Shown here piece after piece: positions 17,505-27,066 of a stretch of 37,198 bases of DNA. Under the pieces are notes generated by a model. It was not told the origin of the DNA. It saw only the letters and a program-made list of their open reading frames with translations, and searched no databases. Source of the stretch: an uncultured Muribaculaceae bacterium. Lineage in GTDB: Bacteria; Bacteroidota; Bacteroidia; Bacteroidales; Muribaculaceae. A program made the position numbers and the translations under genes. The DNA lies in assembly GCA_910579605.1 (NCBI GenBank), contig CAJTUG010000009.1, forward strand, positions 8,011 to 45,208. The letters are read 5' to 3'. Every line of letters starts with the position of its first letter. Position 1 is the first letter of the stretch.

Positions 17505-20474
17505 TTAAAAGTCTATATTGATTCCGAACACGTAGCTTTTGCAGTGAGGATAGGTGCCCCAATCTATGCCTTGGACAGCACCGCTATTGCCCCATTGGTT
17601 AACTTCAGGGTCCATACCAGAGTAGCTTGTAAATGTAATGAGGTTTGTTGCGGTAAAATAAGGCTGTAGCTTGGTTATACCCAATTTTTTCATCCATTTA
17701 CCGGTAAAATCGTAAGATAGAGAGATATCTTTTACTCGGAGGTAGCTACCGTTTTCAACGAAATATGTAGAGTTTCGCATATTCCATCCAGCTTTAGGCA
17801 TGTCAGTAATCTGGCCTGGGATTCGCCAACGGTTGAGGACTTCGGTAGTTTGGTTCTTGCCGTCGTACATACCTTCTGTCTCCATGCGTGAGGCATTGAA
17901 GATATCATTTCCGTAAGATCCTTGGAGGAATATACTCAAATTGAAACCCTTATATGAGAATGTATTTGTCATACCGAAAGTGAAATCGGGGTTGGGATCG
18001 CCGATGAAGGTGCGGTCGGAAGAAGATATGCGGCCGTCACCGTTGAGATCTTCGTAAATCATAAGACCTGTTTCAGGGTCAACACCATTGGCTACATAAC
18101 CATAGAATCCTCCCAAAGAGCGACCAGGTTCGTTGCGTACAACTGCTTCGTTTACTGTTTCGCTTGTCACTGCGTCAAGATAAACTTTTTGGAGTTCAAG
18201 GTTTGTTAGTTTGTTCTTGTTGAACGACATGTTGAGGCTTGTAGTCCAAGAAAAATCCCCAGTAAAGTTTCGGGAGGTGATACTGAATTCAAAACCTTTG
18301 TTTGTCATTTCACCTTCGTTACGTTGTATGCTTGAAGCAGCTGCCGACCCCGATGGTAGTGACACCCACATAAGCATGTCTGTAGTCTTTTTGTAGTACC
18401 AGTCTGCGCTGAATTCAATACGGTTGTTGAGTACAGCCAAGTCAATACCTACGCCTGTTTGAGTAGTAGTTTCCCATGTCAGGTCACGAGTCCTCAAGTT
18501 TGCTTGTGAAATCGTGGGGACAGCGGTTGCATTTCCGTCCTCAAACCAGGGGACACGGTGGATATTATATCGTTGTAGGTAAGCGTAGTCGCCAACACCG
18601 TCTTGGTTACCTGTTTTACCCCAACCACCACGGATTTTCAGGTCATAAATCCACGAAATGTCTTGCAGCCAGTTTTCTTGGGATATACGCCAAGCAGCAG
18701 ATACAGAAGGGAATGCTTTCCAGCGGTGGTCGGGATGTAGCTTGGAAGAACCGTCGTAGCGGAGGTTGGCTGTCAAGAGATATTTTGAATCATAATTGTA
18801 GGATAGGCGTCCTATGTATGAGAAAATACCCCATTGCGATGCACTTGTGCCTGTGTTGTCCCATGCAATCTTGTTGCCGGCATTGAGGGTCTGTATTTTG
18901 CCGTTGCGGAAATATTGGGCATTCATCCAGCTGTTGGAATAGTTAGAATCTGTCCAAGATGTACCGGCCATTATACCGAAAGTGTTTTTCTTTACCGTAA
19001 TATTATAGTTCGCTACATTATCCCATGTAAGAACCGTGTTTATGTTTCGATTGTCGGAGGCACTTCCGCCTTGTTCACGACCACGGGTAGTGGTTTCAGG
19101 ATCAAGGAAAGATGTGTTCCAACCTTGACGTCTGTCCAATGTAAATTTGCTTGAGAATGTGAGACCTTTTACTATATCAAAGAAAAGTTCACCAGAAGCT
19201 ATAAGTCGGTTTTCTCTATTACGGTTTGCTGCTTGGCGAGCTTCGTTTTCAAGCGGGCTTTGCATATTCAAACCATAAAAATTATTATAGTAACGTTCTG
19301 GTTTTTCAGGATCCCAGATAGGGGCGTAAGTTGGGGTGTTGATAACAGAAAGGATTACACCGCCACGATTACCTACGGTACCCATGGCACCGCCACCGTT
19401 GGATGAATAGTCTGAGTAAACTATATTTGCTTTAGCCGTCAACCATGGGCGTATTTTGCCGTCTACATTAGCGCGGAAATTATAACGTTGGAAGAATGAG
19501 CTTTGCAAAATACCTTGGTCGCGTTGATAGCCCCCTGATAAGAAATAGCTTATCTTTTCGGCGCTTTGAGAAATAGACAATTGGTATGTTTGTGTGTTAC
19601 CGGTACGGTAAGTCTCATCAAACCAGTCTGTTTGGTCTGTGAGCCCGTCGGGAAGTTTTACCAACCCTATTTCGTCCATAAGGTCTTTATATTGGGCTGC
19701 ATTGAGAACATCCATTTTCTTTGCAACATGAGAGAATCCGGCCTGTACGTTAAGTGAGATTTTGGCGTTGTCGGATTTTCCTTGTTTTGTAGTTATGATT
19801 ACCACGCCGTTTGCACCTCGAGAACCATAGATAGCAGCAGAAGACGCATCTTTGAGAATCTGCATGTTTTCGATGTCGCTGGGCGAAAGGAAATTCACGT
19901 TATCTACAGGCACACCATCTACGACATAAAGAGGTTCGTTAGAGCCATTGAAAGATGTTGTACCACGTACGCGCACGGTCATACCTGCACCGGGTGCGCC
20001 CGTAGGTTGCTGTACAGATACACCGGCAGCTTTACCTTGGATTGCCTGGGCGGCAGAAACTATCGGGCGGTTTGCCAACGCTTTTTCATCAATGGTGGAA
20101 ACTGCGGTGGTCAAGTCTTTTCGTTTTACAGCTCCGTAGCCAATGACAACCACTTCGTCAAGGTTTGTGTTCGCTGATGCAAGAATTACATCCATTTTTG
20201 GCTCGGCTTTTAGCTCCTGAGTGTCGTATCCTATATAGGAGAACACCAAGGTAGATCCTTCGGGAACTTTAATGTTGAAATTACCGTCAATGTCTGTTGT
20301 AGTGCCTATTCCGGGATGACCCTTGGCAACAATGCTTACACCGATCAGAGGCTCTTGTGTATCATCAATCACGGTTCCTGAGACATTGAAATCTGCTGCC
20401 AAAGCTTGCAGTCCAACGGTCAAAACCATAACCGAAATGAGAGCCAACTTTAATAAACTACATTTTGCTTTCAT
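17505..20474 (-). CDS. SusC/RagA-family TonB-dependent glycan transporter
   Basis: TonB-dependent outer-membrane transporter of 989 aa. A Sec signal (1-26, ending LQALAAD) is followed by a carboxypeptidase-regulatory-like domain (VSGTVIDDTQEPLIGVSIVAKG to about 100), the SusC signature LDEVVVIGYGAVKRKDLTTAVSTI, the plug (GKAAGVSVQQPTGAPGAGMTVRVRG, then LYVVDGVPVDN and SAAIYGSRGANGVVIITTKQG), and a long beta barrel ending in an aromatic residue (FGINIDF). With SusD it takes oligosaccharides into the periplasm using TonB energy. No N-terminal STN domain is present, so control is not by an anti-sigma factor through this protein; the HTH regulator upstream is the likely controller. A possible -7 box lies about 95 bp upstream. 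Confidence 0.97.
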   Translation of the reverse strand: MKAKCSLLKLALISVMVLTVGLQALAADFNVSGTVIDDTQEPLIGVSIVAKGHPGIGTTTDIDGNFNIKVPEGSTLVFSYIGYDTQELKAEPKMDVILASANTNLDEVVVIGYGAVKRKDLTTAVSTIDEKALANRPIVSAAQAIQGKAAGVSVQQPTGAPGAGMTVRVRGTTSFNGSNEPLYVVDGVPVDNVNFLSPSDIENMQILKDASSAAIYGSRGANGVVIITTKQGKSDNAKISLNVQAGFSHVAKKMDVLNAAQYKDLMDEIGLVKLPDGLTDQTDWFDETYRTGNTQTYQLSISQSAEKISYFLSGGYQRDQGILQSSFFQRYNFRANVDGKIRPWLTAKANIVYSDYSSNGGGAMGTVGNRGGVILSVINTPTYAPIWDPEKPERYYNNFYGLNMQSPLENEARQAANRNRENRLIASGELFFDIVKGLTFSSKFTLDRRQGWNTSFLDPETTTRGREQGGSASDNRNINTVLTWDNVANYNITVKKNTFGIMAGTSWTDSNYSNSWMNAQYFRNGKIQTLNAGNKIAWDNTGTSASQWGIFSYIGRLSYNYDSKYLLTANLRYDGSSKLHPDHRWKAFPSVSAAWRISQENWLQDISWIYDLKIRGGWGKTGNQDGVGDYAYLQRYNIHRVPWFEDGNATAVPTISQANLRTRDLTWETTTQTGVGIDLAVLNNRIEFSADWYYKKTTDMLMWVSLPSGSAAASSIQRNEGEMTNKGFEFSITSRNFTGDFSWTTSLNMSFNKNKLTNLELQKVYLDAVTSETVNEAVVRNEPGRSLGGFYGYVANGVDPETGLMIYEDLNGDGRISSSDRTFIGDPNPDFTFGMTNTFSYKGFNLSIFLQGSYGNDIFNASRMETEGMYDGKNQTTEVLNRWRIPGQITDMPKAGWNMRNSTYFVENGSYLRVKDISLSYDFTGKWMKKLGITKLQPYFTATNLITFTSYSGMDPEVNQWGNSGAVQGIDWGTYPHCKSYVFGINIDF

Positions 20475-20569
20475 TTAATATGTGATTTATGGGTTATGTA
20501 ATTTTCATGGTTTCAAAGGCGATTTTTTCAGCCGTGAAATTTCAAGGTTTTTTCAAAAAAACAGCTGAA

Positions 20570-20592
20570 CAAAGTTATCAATATTTTTGATA
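20570..20592 (-). promoter_or_regulatory. Possible susC promoter with adjoining inverted repeat
   Basis: On the minus strand TAACTTTG (20577-20570) fits the TAnnTTTG -7 consensus and gives a 5' leader of about 90 nt to the susC ATG. It overlaps a small inverted repeat, TATCAA-N5-TTGATA (20576-20592), on the upstream side, a candidate regulator site. A -33 box at normal spacing is not clear. Confidence 0.4.
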
Positions 20593-20715
20593 CCTTGTAC
20601 CATCAAGTAAAGACCTAAAGTAAAAAATTATAAATCTTAAAGTGTTGATTTATAGTGTGATATATTTTAATAAATAAAGGCAAAAAGTAAACATTTCACA
20701 ATGTCAAAAAGATTG

Positions 20716-22446
20716 TCACGAGGTTCTGTCAACGTATTTTCCTAAGGTTCTTACGCTTTCTGCAAAATCCTTTTTAGATATAATGGCTTTGTTTCGAACC
20801 TTAAAGCGGTTGTTGTATACAGTCTGTACAGAGCAATGTAGGAATTCTGCAATTTTGACACTGTCAGTTATTCCGAGACGCACCAACGCGTATATTCTTA
20901 GTTCGGTATTGAGCAATTCGCCTTCTTTCGGATAAATTCGTTTGTCCTCTTGGAGTAAAGTGTTGAAATCGTCGACAAAGTTGGGGTAAATGTGTAAGAA
21001 AATAGAGTCAAAAGATTTGTAAAACTCTTTAAGTTCGTCTTTCATATCTAAATTGGCAGTTTCCTCTTCAAGTCCCTTATAACGCTTAGCCACAGCCTTG
21101 AGATAAATGTTTCGTTTAAGCGACTCCATTTTGCTTATATAACTTGAGCAAATGGTGAAAACATATCCAATATATTCTTCCTTTACATAGTTGGCTTCGT
21201 TCAGTTCCTCATTTTTCTGCCTTAGGTTGTCGTTGAGTTCTATGAGTTGTGTGTTTGCAAGGTTGAGTTGTTGTTGTGCTTGGGATAGTTCTTCCAATTT
21301 TTCGTTAAGGTTTCTGTTTGTGCTATACAATATTCTGCCCTGTCTCTTCAATTTGATATTCTGGATAAAATTCATAGAAAGCGCAACTATGAGAATTAGC
21401 GCTAAAAAACATACCAGTATAAGGAAAACGCGAGTGCGTTGCTGTTGTTTTTGGTTGCGCTCTTGATATGCCTTGTTTATGGCATCCATAATCTCCGAAA
21501 TACTATAGGCTTTTACGCGGTTGGGATAGTTTATTGCCTTGTTAAGACTATAATTTATGTATGAATAGGCGCGGTCTATATCGCCAGAAGCAAACATTAT
21601 TTTAGCCAAGTCTTCAAGAGATGCTATTTCGGAATTAACCGTTTTGACATCAGCTATTGCAGATATTGCCATATATTTGGTCGCATTATTCATATCACCC
21701 TTGTCTTGATAAAGTTTTGCAAGGATGTAAAAATCTTTAGCATCTTGGTGGGTGTTGAAATTGGAATTTTGAAGCTTTGTTTTGAGAGCTTCAATAATGC
21801 TGTCGCTTGATTGCTCGGTGCCCAGCACATCCCATCCTTTATACCACAGGTATTCTGGATGGTGGTGGGGAATCACTTCCATTATAGAATCCTTATAGGC
21901 TCGTTCTTTAATGTAAAAATCATTGACATTTCCCCCTGTATAGTTACCCATGTGGCTATAAAGGAAAATATGTTTGCCATAATAGTCAACCAACATTTCG
22001 TTGCCCAATGTTGAACTATCTATTCCTGATAATAATTTTACAGATTCCGAAAGCAGACCGGTCGCAGCTAAAAGCTCCGCTTTGTCTATTTTGCAACCTG
22101 TTTCCCATTCCTTGTTCCCGCTATTCCTTGCTATATCCAGATTTGCATTGATATATTTCATCGCCGAATCCGATTGGTAGGTATAGTATTCTTCAAAAAG
22201 GAGTTTGTTTATAAGGTATTTCTCGGTTGGCGAAACAACTCTTTGGCTCTTGAGGGTAAGCTCATCAAGCTTTAAAATTTTTGCTTTCTCAAGGTTCTCC
22301 AATTCTGTTAGCAAAGAGTCCAAAAGTTCAATCTCTTTAGAGTTTTTTGCAGATTGCGGAACACAACTTGTCGCCATTATAAAAGACAACAGGAATAAAA
22401 CGATTAAATATTTAGTTACAGGCAAAATAGAAACCGGATGTTTCAT
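20716..22446 (-). CDS. Membrane-anchored HTH regulator of the PUL (SusR/DUF6377-like)
   Basis: Predicted one-piece membrane sensor and transcription factor, about 576 aa. Seen: a hydrophobic N terminus (KYLIVLFLLSFIMATSC, lipobox-like), an alpha-helical repeat region of TPR type, one transmembrane segment (VFLILVCFLALILIVALSMNF, around residue 340), a Gln/Leu/Asn-rich coiled coil, and a C-terminal helix-turn-helix of LuxR kind (ELRIYALVRLGITDSVKIAEFLHCSVQTVYNN, about 518-549). This suits glycan sensing in the periplasm and DNA binding in the cytoplasm, as described for SusR-type regulators. The start at ATG 22446 (MKHPVSIL) is preferred over 22473, which adds nine residues without a better signal. 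It is encoded directly upstream of susC on the same strand, 241 bp away, and probably activates it. Confidence 0.72.
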   Translation of the reverse strand: MKHPVSILPVTKYLIVLFLLSFIMATSCVPQSAKNSKEIELLDSLLTELENLEKAKILKLDELTLKSQRVVSPTEKYLINKLLFEEYYTYQSDSAMKYINANLDIARNSGNKEWETGCKIDKAELLAATGLLSESVKLLSGIDSSTLGNEMLVDYYGKHIFLYSHMGNYTGGNVNDFYIKERAYKDSIMEVIPHHHPEYLWYKGWDVLGTEQSSDSIIEALKTKLQNSNFNTHQDAKDFYILAKLYQDKGDMNNATKYMAISAIADVKTVNSEIASLEDLAKIMFASGDIDRAYSYINYSLNKAINYPNRVKAYSISEIMDAINKAYQERNQKQQQRTRVFLILVCFLALILIVALSMNFIQNIKLKRQGRILYSTNRNLNEKLEELSQAQQQLNLANTQLIELNDNLRQKNEELNEANYVKEEYIGYVFTICSSYISKMESLKRNIYLKAVAKRYKGLEEETANLDMKDELKEFYKSFDSIFLHIYPNFVDDFNTLLQEDKRIYPKEGELLNTELRIYALVRLGITDSVKIAEFLHCSVQTVYNNRFKVRNKAIISKKDFAESVRTLGKYVDRTS

Positions 22447-22746
22447 ATTCTTAGCAAGTAAAAGCCAAAGCATTATTTTGAAGCTGGTATTAATATTTAA
22501 GGGTTGAGGAAATCTATGCTTCCCGTATAGTGCCGTAAAGTTAACTAAAAATAATGATATGTTATTTCTTTTTCCGGTAAATAATGAATTTTGATAAAAA
22601 ATAAGATGAATAATAAGAAATTACATGTGAAATAAGGGGGAGCATACCTTTTGGAGGCACACTCCCCGTTTCATTGGGTTTTAGATGAGGTGATTTAAGA
22701 TTAACCTTTTGAAGGGTTTTGTATTATTATAACGCTTCAGAATCTC
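22447..22746. other. Intergenic region between RND permease and PUL regulator
   Basis: About 300 bases without a credible gene. It holds the hairpin terminator of the efflux operon (22637-22667) and, left of it, AT-rich DNA that should contain the regulator promoter. A near match to the -7 box, TAACTTTA on the minus strand at 22536-22543, was seen but has no proper -33 partner. No RNA gene or repeat was recognised. Confidence 0.6.
22637..22667 (-). terminator. Hairpin terminator of the RND efflux operon
   Basis: GGGGAG (22637-22642) pairs with CTCCCC (22662-22667), and the inner bases continue the stem with several G-T pairs to about 13 pairs around a short loop. It lies 80 bp beyond the permease stop on the minus strand. 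The T run after it is short (CTTATTTC), so termination may be incomplete. Confidence 0.65.
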
Positions 22747-25700
22747 CTATTGTTCCTGTTTATTGGGGTTCTGGCTGTTTTTGGAAACTTGCGAGGCACC
22801 TTTCGTATTGGTGAAAATACCCTTGAGATATTTCTCTTGGAATCGTTGGAGAAGTTCCCAGAAATTTGGCACAAACAGTGTCCCTATTACTGCATTGACA
22901 GCCATGCCAAATACAACCGCAGTACCGAGAGAGACACGGCTTGCCGCTCCTGCTCCTGTTGCAAAAATCATAGGCATTACCCCGAATACAAATGCTAAAG
23001 CTGTCATCATGATCGGTCTGAAGCGGACATCGCCGGCATCTTGGGCAGCCACGCGTATTGCTTGGCCTTGTTTTCGATAGTCCATGGCATATTCTACAAT
23101 CAGTATAGCATTTTTTGCAGCCATGCCTATAAGTAGAATTATACCTATCTGAGTATATATACTTATACTTTGATTCAAAAATATACACCCTAAGACAGTG
23201 CCTAATATTGCCGTAGGAGTAGTTATAACCACAGCTATAGGATCTGTCCAAGACTCGTATTGTGCAGCAAGAACAAGAATCGTGATGATGAACGCAAACA
23301 ATAGGGTAGTGGTTATCGTTGTACCGGCTTGTGTTTCTTGTAATGCCTCCCCGGTCCATGCATAGCCGAAAGACCTGCCTATTGTTTTATCCATAATTTC
23401 TTCCATGGCTTTAATACCAGACGAAGAACTTGCTCCCTCGGCCAGATTTGCTGTTATAGAAGCTGTTTCATACATATTGTAACGGCTAACAGACGGTTCT
23501 CCAAGGGTCTGTCTGATAGTGGCAAACGATGCAAAAGGCACCATTTCTCCTTCGTCGTTGCGCACACTCAGCTTGAGCACATCTTGAGGCTTGCTTCTTG
23601 ATGTACCATCAGCACTTATGAGAACCTCGTAGCTGCGCCCGAACTTGACAAAATCGTTTACGTAGCTGGAGCCCATGTATGCCCCTAAAGCAGCATATAC
23701 CCCTTCAAGAGTAAGTCCATGCATCTTAACTTTATCGCGGTCTAAGATTACAGAATATTGTGGTACAGATCCTTGGTAAAGGCTCGTTATTTCTTTTATT
23801 TCTGGGTGTTTTGTAGCAGCAATACGTATGTCGGAAATGACCTGTTCAAGCTCTTTTGCACCGAGATTATTGATGTCAAGTATCTGCATTTCAAGTCCGG
23901 AAGACATACCTAAGCCGGGGATGGCTGGGGGATTGACAGAAAATATTACAGCTTCTTGCAAGCTTGACGTCTTTTCTGCTATCCTGTCTATTATTGCATC
24001 TACAGAGTTTGCTTTCCCCTTGCGCTCTTTCCATGGTTTTAGAACCACGAATATTGAACCCAAGTTGCTTCCGGCCCCTCCGCCTAAAAAGCTTTCGCCG
24101 GTCACTGATATCACATCCTTGACTTGCTTTTCGTCTTTTATGATAGCAGAAACTTGTTTCATTATGCTGTCTGTACGGTTCAGTGATGCTCCGGTAGGCA
24201 ATTGTACAGAGGTAAGGAAATATCCCATATCTTCTTGAGGCACGTAGCTTGTGGGCCATCGCATGAATCCCAAGAAAGCGGCACCGCATATAATCGCAAA
24301 TATAATAAGTGCCAAGACTGGTTTGCGTAGCATTTTACCAACAAAACTATTGTACCATTTATGTATTTTACCAAATCCCTTGTCAAACCATTGGAAAATG
24401 ATAAATTTAGATGAAGCTGTCTTTGGCTTTAGGAATAAAGCACACATAGCCGGTGTGAATGTCAAGGCATTGAATCCGGAAAAAGCAGTAGAAACGGCAA
24501 TTGTGAGTGCGAATTGTTTGTATAGTTGACCGGTGATTCCTGATATAAATGCAGTAGGGATAAAAACCGATAATAGAACAAGAACCTCTCCGATTATAGG
24601 ACCTTGTAATTCTATCATTGCTTGTGTTGCCGCAGCCTTCGGATTCATTTTTTTCTGTGTCATAAGTCGTGCACAGTCCTCAACGACTACTATTGCATCG
24701 TCTACTACAATAGCGATGGCAAGAACCAATCCAAACAGAGTTAGGGTGTTGAGAGTGAATCCCATTAGCTTCATTACAGCAAAAGTGGCAATCAATGATA
24801 CCGGGATAGTTATCATAGGTATGATTACTGCTCGCCAACTCTGGAGGAACAAGAGAATAACAAGCATTACTATCAACGTGGTCTCAAAGAAAGTAATAAG
24901 CACCTCGTCGATTGAGGCCGAAACAAAGTCGGTTGTATTAAGAAGAATACGATAGTTTACGTGTTCAGGAAAATACTGCGACAATTCTTTGAGTTTGGCC
25001 TCTACATTTTTGGCTACTTCAAGGGCGTTTGCTCCTGGAAGTTGTTTTATGCCGATAAGTCCTGCATCGTTGCCTGATACATGAGAAACCATAGAATATG
25101 ATTCGCTTCCTAAATCTATACGGGCAATGTCTCTTAAATGCAACATAGAACCATCGGTATTCGCTCGGATTACTATGTCGCCAAATCCTTTTGTGTCCGA
25201 AAGTTGTCCGGCAGATGTCAAAGTGAATTCAAACTGAGAATTCTCTTCTCCGGGGGGAGCACCTATTTGACCAGCCGACACTTGGATGTTTTGGCTCTCG
25301 ATAGCGCTCATAACATCGGTAGGCGTTACTCCGCGAATACGCATAAGTTCTGGGTCAAGCCATACACGCATGCTGTATTCGCCACTCCCAAATGCATTAG
25401 CTCCGCCAACACCATCAATTCGTGAAAGTTCGTCTATAACATGAAGTTGGGCGTAGTTGGTTAGATACAGGCCGTCGTAAGTGTCTGGTTTGTCGCTCTC
25501 AAGAGCTATAAAAAGAATGATATTGCTCGACATTGATTGTACCGATACTCCTTGTTGCTTTACCGATGATGGCAATTTAGGTTCGGCCTCTGCCACGCGG
25601 TTTTGAACTTTAACAGTGGCCATATCTATGTCTACGCCATTTTCAAATGTTATCGTGAGCATATATGACCCATCAGAGTTTGATGTTGAACTCATATACA

Positions 25701-25929
25701 ACATTCCTTCAACACCGTTCACTTGTTCTTCTATGGGCACTCCTATGGTTTCGGCTACTGTCTTTGCATCGGCGCCTGGGTACACAGCACTTACCATTAC
25801 TGTTGGTGGCGTAATATCAGGGAACTGGGCAACCGGCAATGTTTGTACTGTTAGTAGGCCGGCAAGTACCAACAGTATAGCTAAAACCGTGGCAAAAATA
25901 GGACGGTTGATGAAAAATCTACTTAGCAT
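22747..25929 (-). CDS. RND multidrug efflux permease (HAE1 family, AcrB/MexB-like)
   Basis: Inner-membrane proton-driven RND transporter, 1060 aa, close to the usual AcrB length. It begins MLSRFFINRPIFATVLAI, the family N terminus, and shows the first periplasmic porter loops, then TM4 with the proton-relay Asp410-Asp411 in LAIAIVVDDAIVVVED, and TM10 with the relay Lys in LLIGMAAKNAILIVEYA. Both large periplasmic loops are present, so the protein is complete. It forms a tripartite pump with the adaptor (8 bp upstream) and the outer-membrane factor. Substrates (bile salts, dyes, drugs) cannot be read from sequence. It is the last gene of the operon. Confidence 0.96.
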   Translation of the reverse strand: MLSRFFINRPIFATVLAILLVLAGLLTVQTLPVAQFPDITPPTVMVSAVYPGADAKTVAETIGVPIEEQVNGVEGMLYMSSTSNSDGSYMLTITFENGVDIDMATVKVQNRVAEAEPKLPSSVKQQGVSVQSMSSNIILFIALESDKPDTYDGLYLTNYAQLHVIDELSRIDGVGGANAFGSGEYSMRVWLDPELMRIRGVTPTDVMSAIESQNIQVSAGQIGAPPGEENSQFEFTLTSAGQLSDTKGFGDIVIRANTDGSMLHLRDIARIDLGSESYSMVSHVSGNDAGLIGIKQLPGANALEVAKNVEAKLKELSQYFPEHVNYRILLNTTDFVSASIDEVLITFFETTLIVMLVILLFLQSWRAVIIPMITIPVSLIATFAVMKLMGFTLNTLTLFGLVLAIAIVVDDAIVVVEDCARLMTQKKMNPKAAATQAMIELQGPIIGEVLVLLSVFIPTAFISGITGQLYKQFALTIAVSTAFSGFNALTFTPAMCALFLKPKTASSKFIIFQWFDKGFGKIHKWYNSFVGKMLRKPVLALIIFAIICGAAFLGFMRWPTSYVPQEDMGYFLTSVQLPTGASLNRTDSIMKQVSAIIKDEKQVKDVISVTGESFLGGGAGSNLGSIFVVLKPWKERKGKANSVDAIIDRIAEKTSSLQEAVIFSVNPPAIPGLGMSSGLEMQILDINNLGAKELEQVISDIRIAATKHPEIKEITSLYQGSVPQYSVILDRDKVKMHGLTLEGVYAALGAYMGSSYVNDFVKFGRSYEVLISADGTSRSKPQDVLKLSVRNDEGEMVPFASFATIRQTLGEPSVSRYNMYETASITANLAEGASSSSGIKAMEEIMDKTIGRSFGYAWTGEALQETQAGTTITTTLLFAFIITILVLAAQYESWTDPIAVVITTPTAILGTVLGCIFLNQSISIYTQIGIILLIGMAAKNAILIVEYAMDYRKQGQAIRVAAQDAGDVRFRPIMMTALAFVFGVMPMIFATGAGAASRVSLGTAVVFGMAVNAVIGTLFVPNFWELLQRFQEKYLKGIFTNTKGASQVSKNSQNPNKQEQ

Positions 25930-25937
25930 GGCTTATC

Positions 25938-27056
25938 CTATTTTACTATATTGGGTTTCACTGTCATGCCGTCGCGTACTTTTAGCAAAGCTTTGGTAAC
26001 GTAACGACTGTCGCATTCAAGACCGGAATCTACAATCGTTAATGTATCTGCTACTGTCTGGCCGGTTTTAATAGGTGTATAAACAACTTTGTTAGAGTCA
26101 TTGACAACATATACATACGACCCTAATTGATCTGTCCCTATTGCCGCAGTTTTTATAAGTAAAGCTTTTGGATCAACGTCGTAGGGTAGATCAATGCTCA
26201 CATACATGCCGCTTTTAAGTTCGCTGCGTGGATTGGATATAGTTGCCTGCATTTTCATTGTCCCTGTAGAAGGATCTACGCTTGGCGCCATATAATCAAG
26301 TGCAGCGGTATATTTATTGGGTAATGAGTCAGAAAAATGCACCGGGATATTGCTGAAATCGGCCAAATGCTGATGTATACCTTGATTTATCATATCTATA
26401 TATGAGGCGTCTTCTATAGCAAAATTCGCCAACATTGGCTCGTCTTCATACAAAAATGCAAGTTCTGCCGGGGAAGCCGCACCGTTTAAGAATGTGCCGA
26501 CATCGTATTTGGCACTTGAAATATGCCCTCGGAATGGTGCTTTCACCGTGCAGTACGACAAAGTGGTAAGGGCACTTTGGAGGGTTGCCTTAGCTGTGTT
26601 GATAGCTGCCAACGCTTCTTCTTTCGCGCTTTTGCCTTGCTCAACTTCCATTTTACTCACAGCATCGCTCTGTAGGGCTTTCTGCAACGCTTCATAGCGA
26701 GTGGCTGCATATTCATATTGTGTTTGAGCCGTGGCAAGTTGTGCTTTGGCCTGTGCAACGGCATCACGATATGTCTGATCTTCAATAGTAAAAAGAACTT
26801 GACCTTTTTCAACAAGGTCTCCGCTCGTATATAGTTTGCCGGTCAGATATCCGTCTACACGCGCCACCAAGGTCACTTCGCGATTGGCCGATAATACTCC
26901 AGGATAGGTCTTATAGAGAACTACAGAATCTATCTCTGGTATTGCAACGTCTATCGTCTGGACTTCATCGGATACGTTTTCGTTGCTTTTTTTGCAACCG
27001 ATCATTAATATAAATGTCCCGGCGGCCATCAATGGGAAAATCGTTGATAATTTCAT
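25938..27056 (-). CDS. RND periplasmic adaptor lipoprotein (AcrA/MexA-like)
   Basis: Membrane fusion protein of about 372 aa linking the permease to the outer-membrane channel. The start at 27056 (MKLSTIFPLMAAGTF) gives a lipoprotein signal ending at Cys21 (ILMIGC-KKS); the longer frame from 27095 would put 13 extra residues before the signal and overlap the preceding gene. The lipoyl half-motif DGYLTGKLYTSGDLVEKGQVLFTIED, a helical hairpin (AQAKAQLATAQTQYEYAATRYEAL), the returning lipoyl half (VKAPFRGHISSAKYDVGTF) and the beta-barrel domain (SMLKMQATISNP-like, LKSGMYVSIDL) appear in the expected order. It starts 10 bp after the outer-membrane factor stop. Confidence 0.94.
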   Translation of the reverse strand: MKLSTIFPLMAAGTFILMIGCKKSNENVSDEVQTIDVAIPEIDSVVLYKTYPGVLSANREVTLVARVDGYLTGKLYTSGDLVEKGQVLFTIEDQTYRDAVAQAKAQLATAQTQYEYAATRYEALQKALQSDAVSKMEVEQGKSAKEEALAAINTAKATLQSALTTLSYCTVKAPFRGHISSAKYDVGTFLNGAASPAELAFLYEDEPMLANFAIEDASYIDMINQGIHQHLADFSNIPVHFSDSLPNKYTAALDYMAPSVDPSTGTMKMQATISNPRSELKSGMYVSIDLPYDVDPKALLIKTAAIGTDQLGSYVYVVNDSNKVVYTPIKTGQTVADTLTIVDSGLECDSRYVTKALLKVRDGMTVKPNIVK

Positions 27057-27066
27057 TTCTGTATGT

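Noticed and set aside
22760..23359. 199-codon frame overlapping the RND permease gene on the same strand
   Set aside because: Cys- and Tyr-rich composition with no domain; the permease frame encodes the conserved TM10 Lys motif there.
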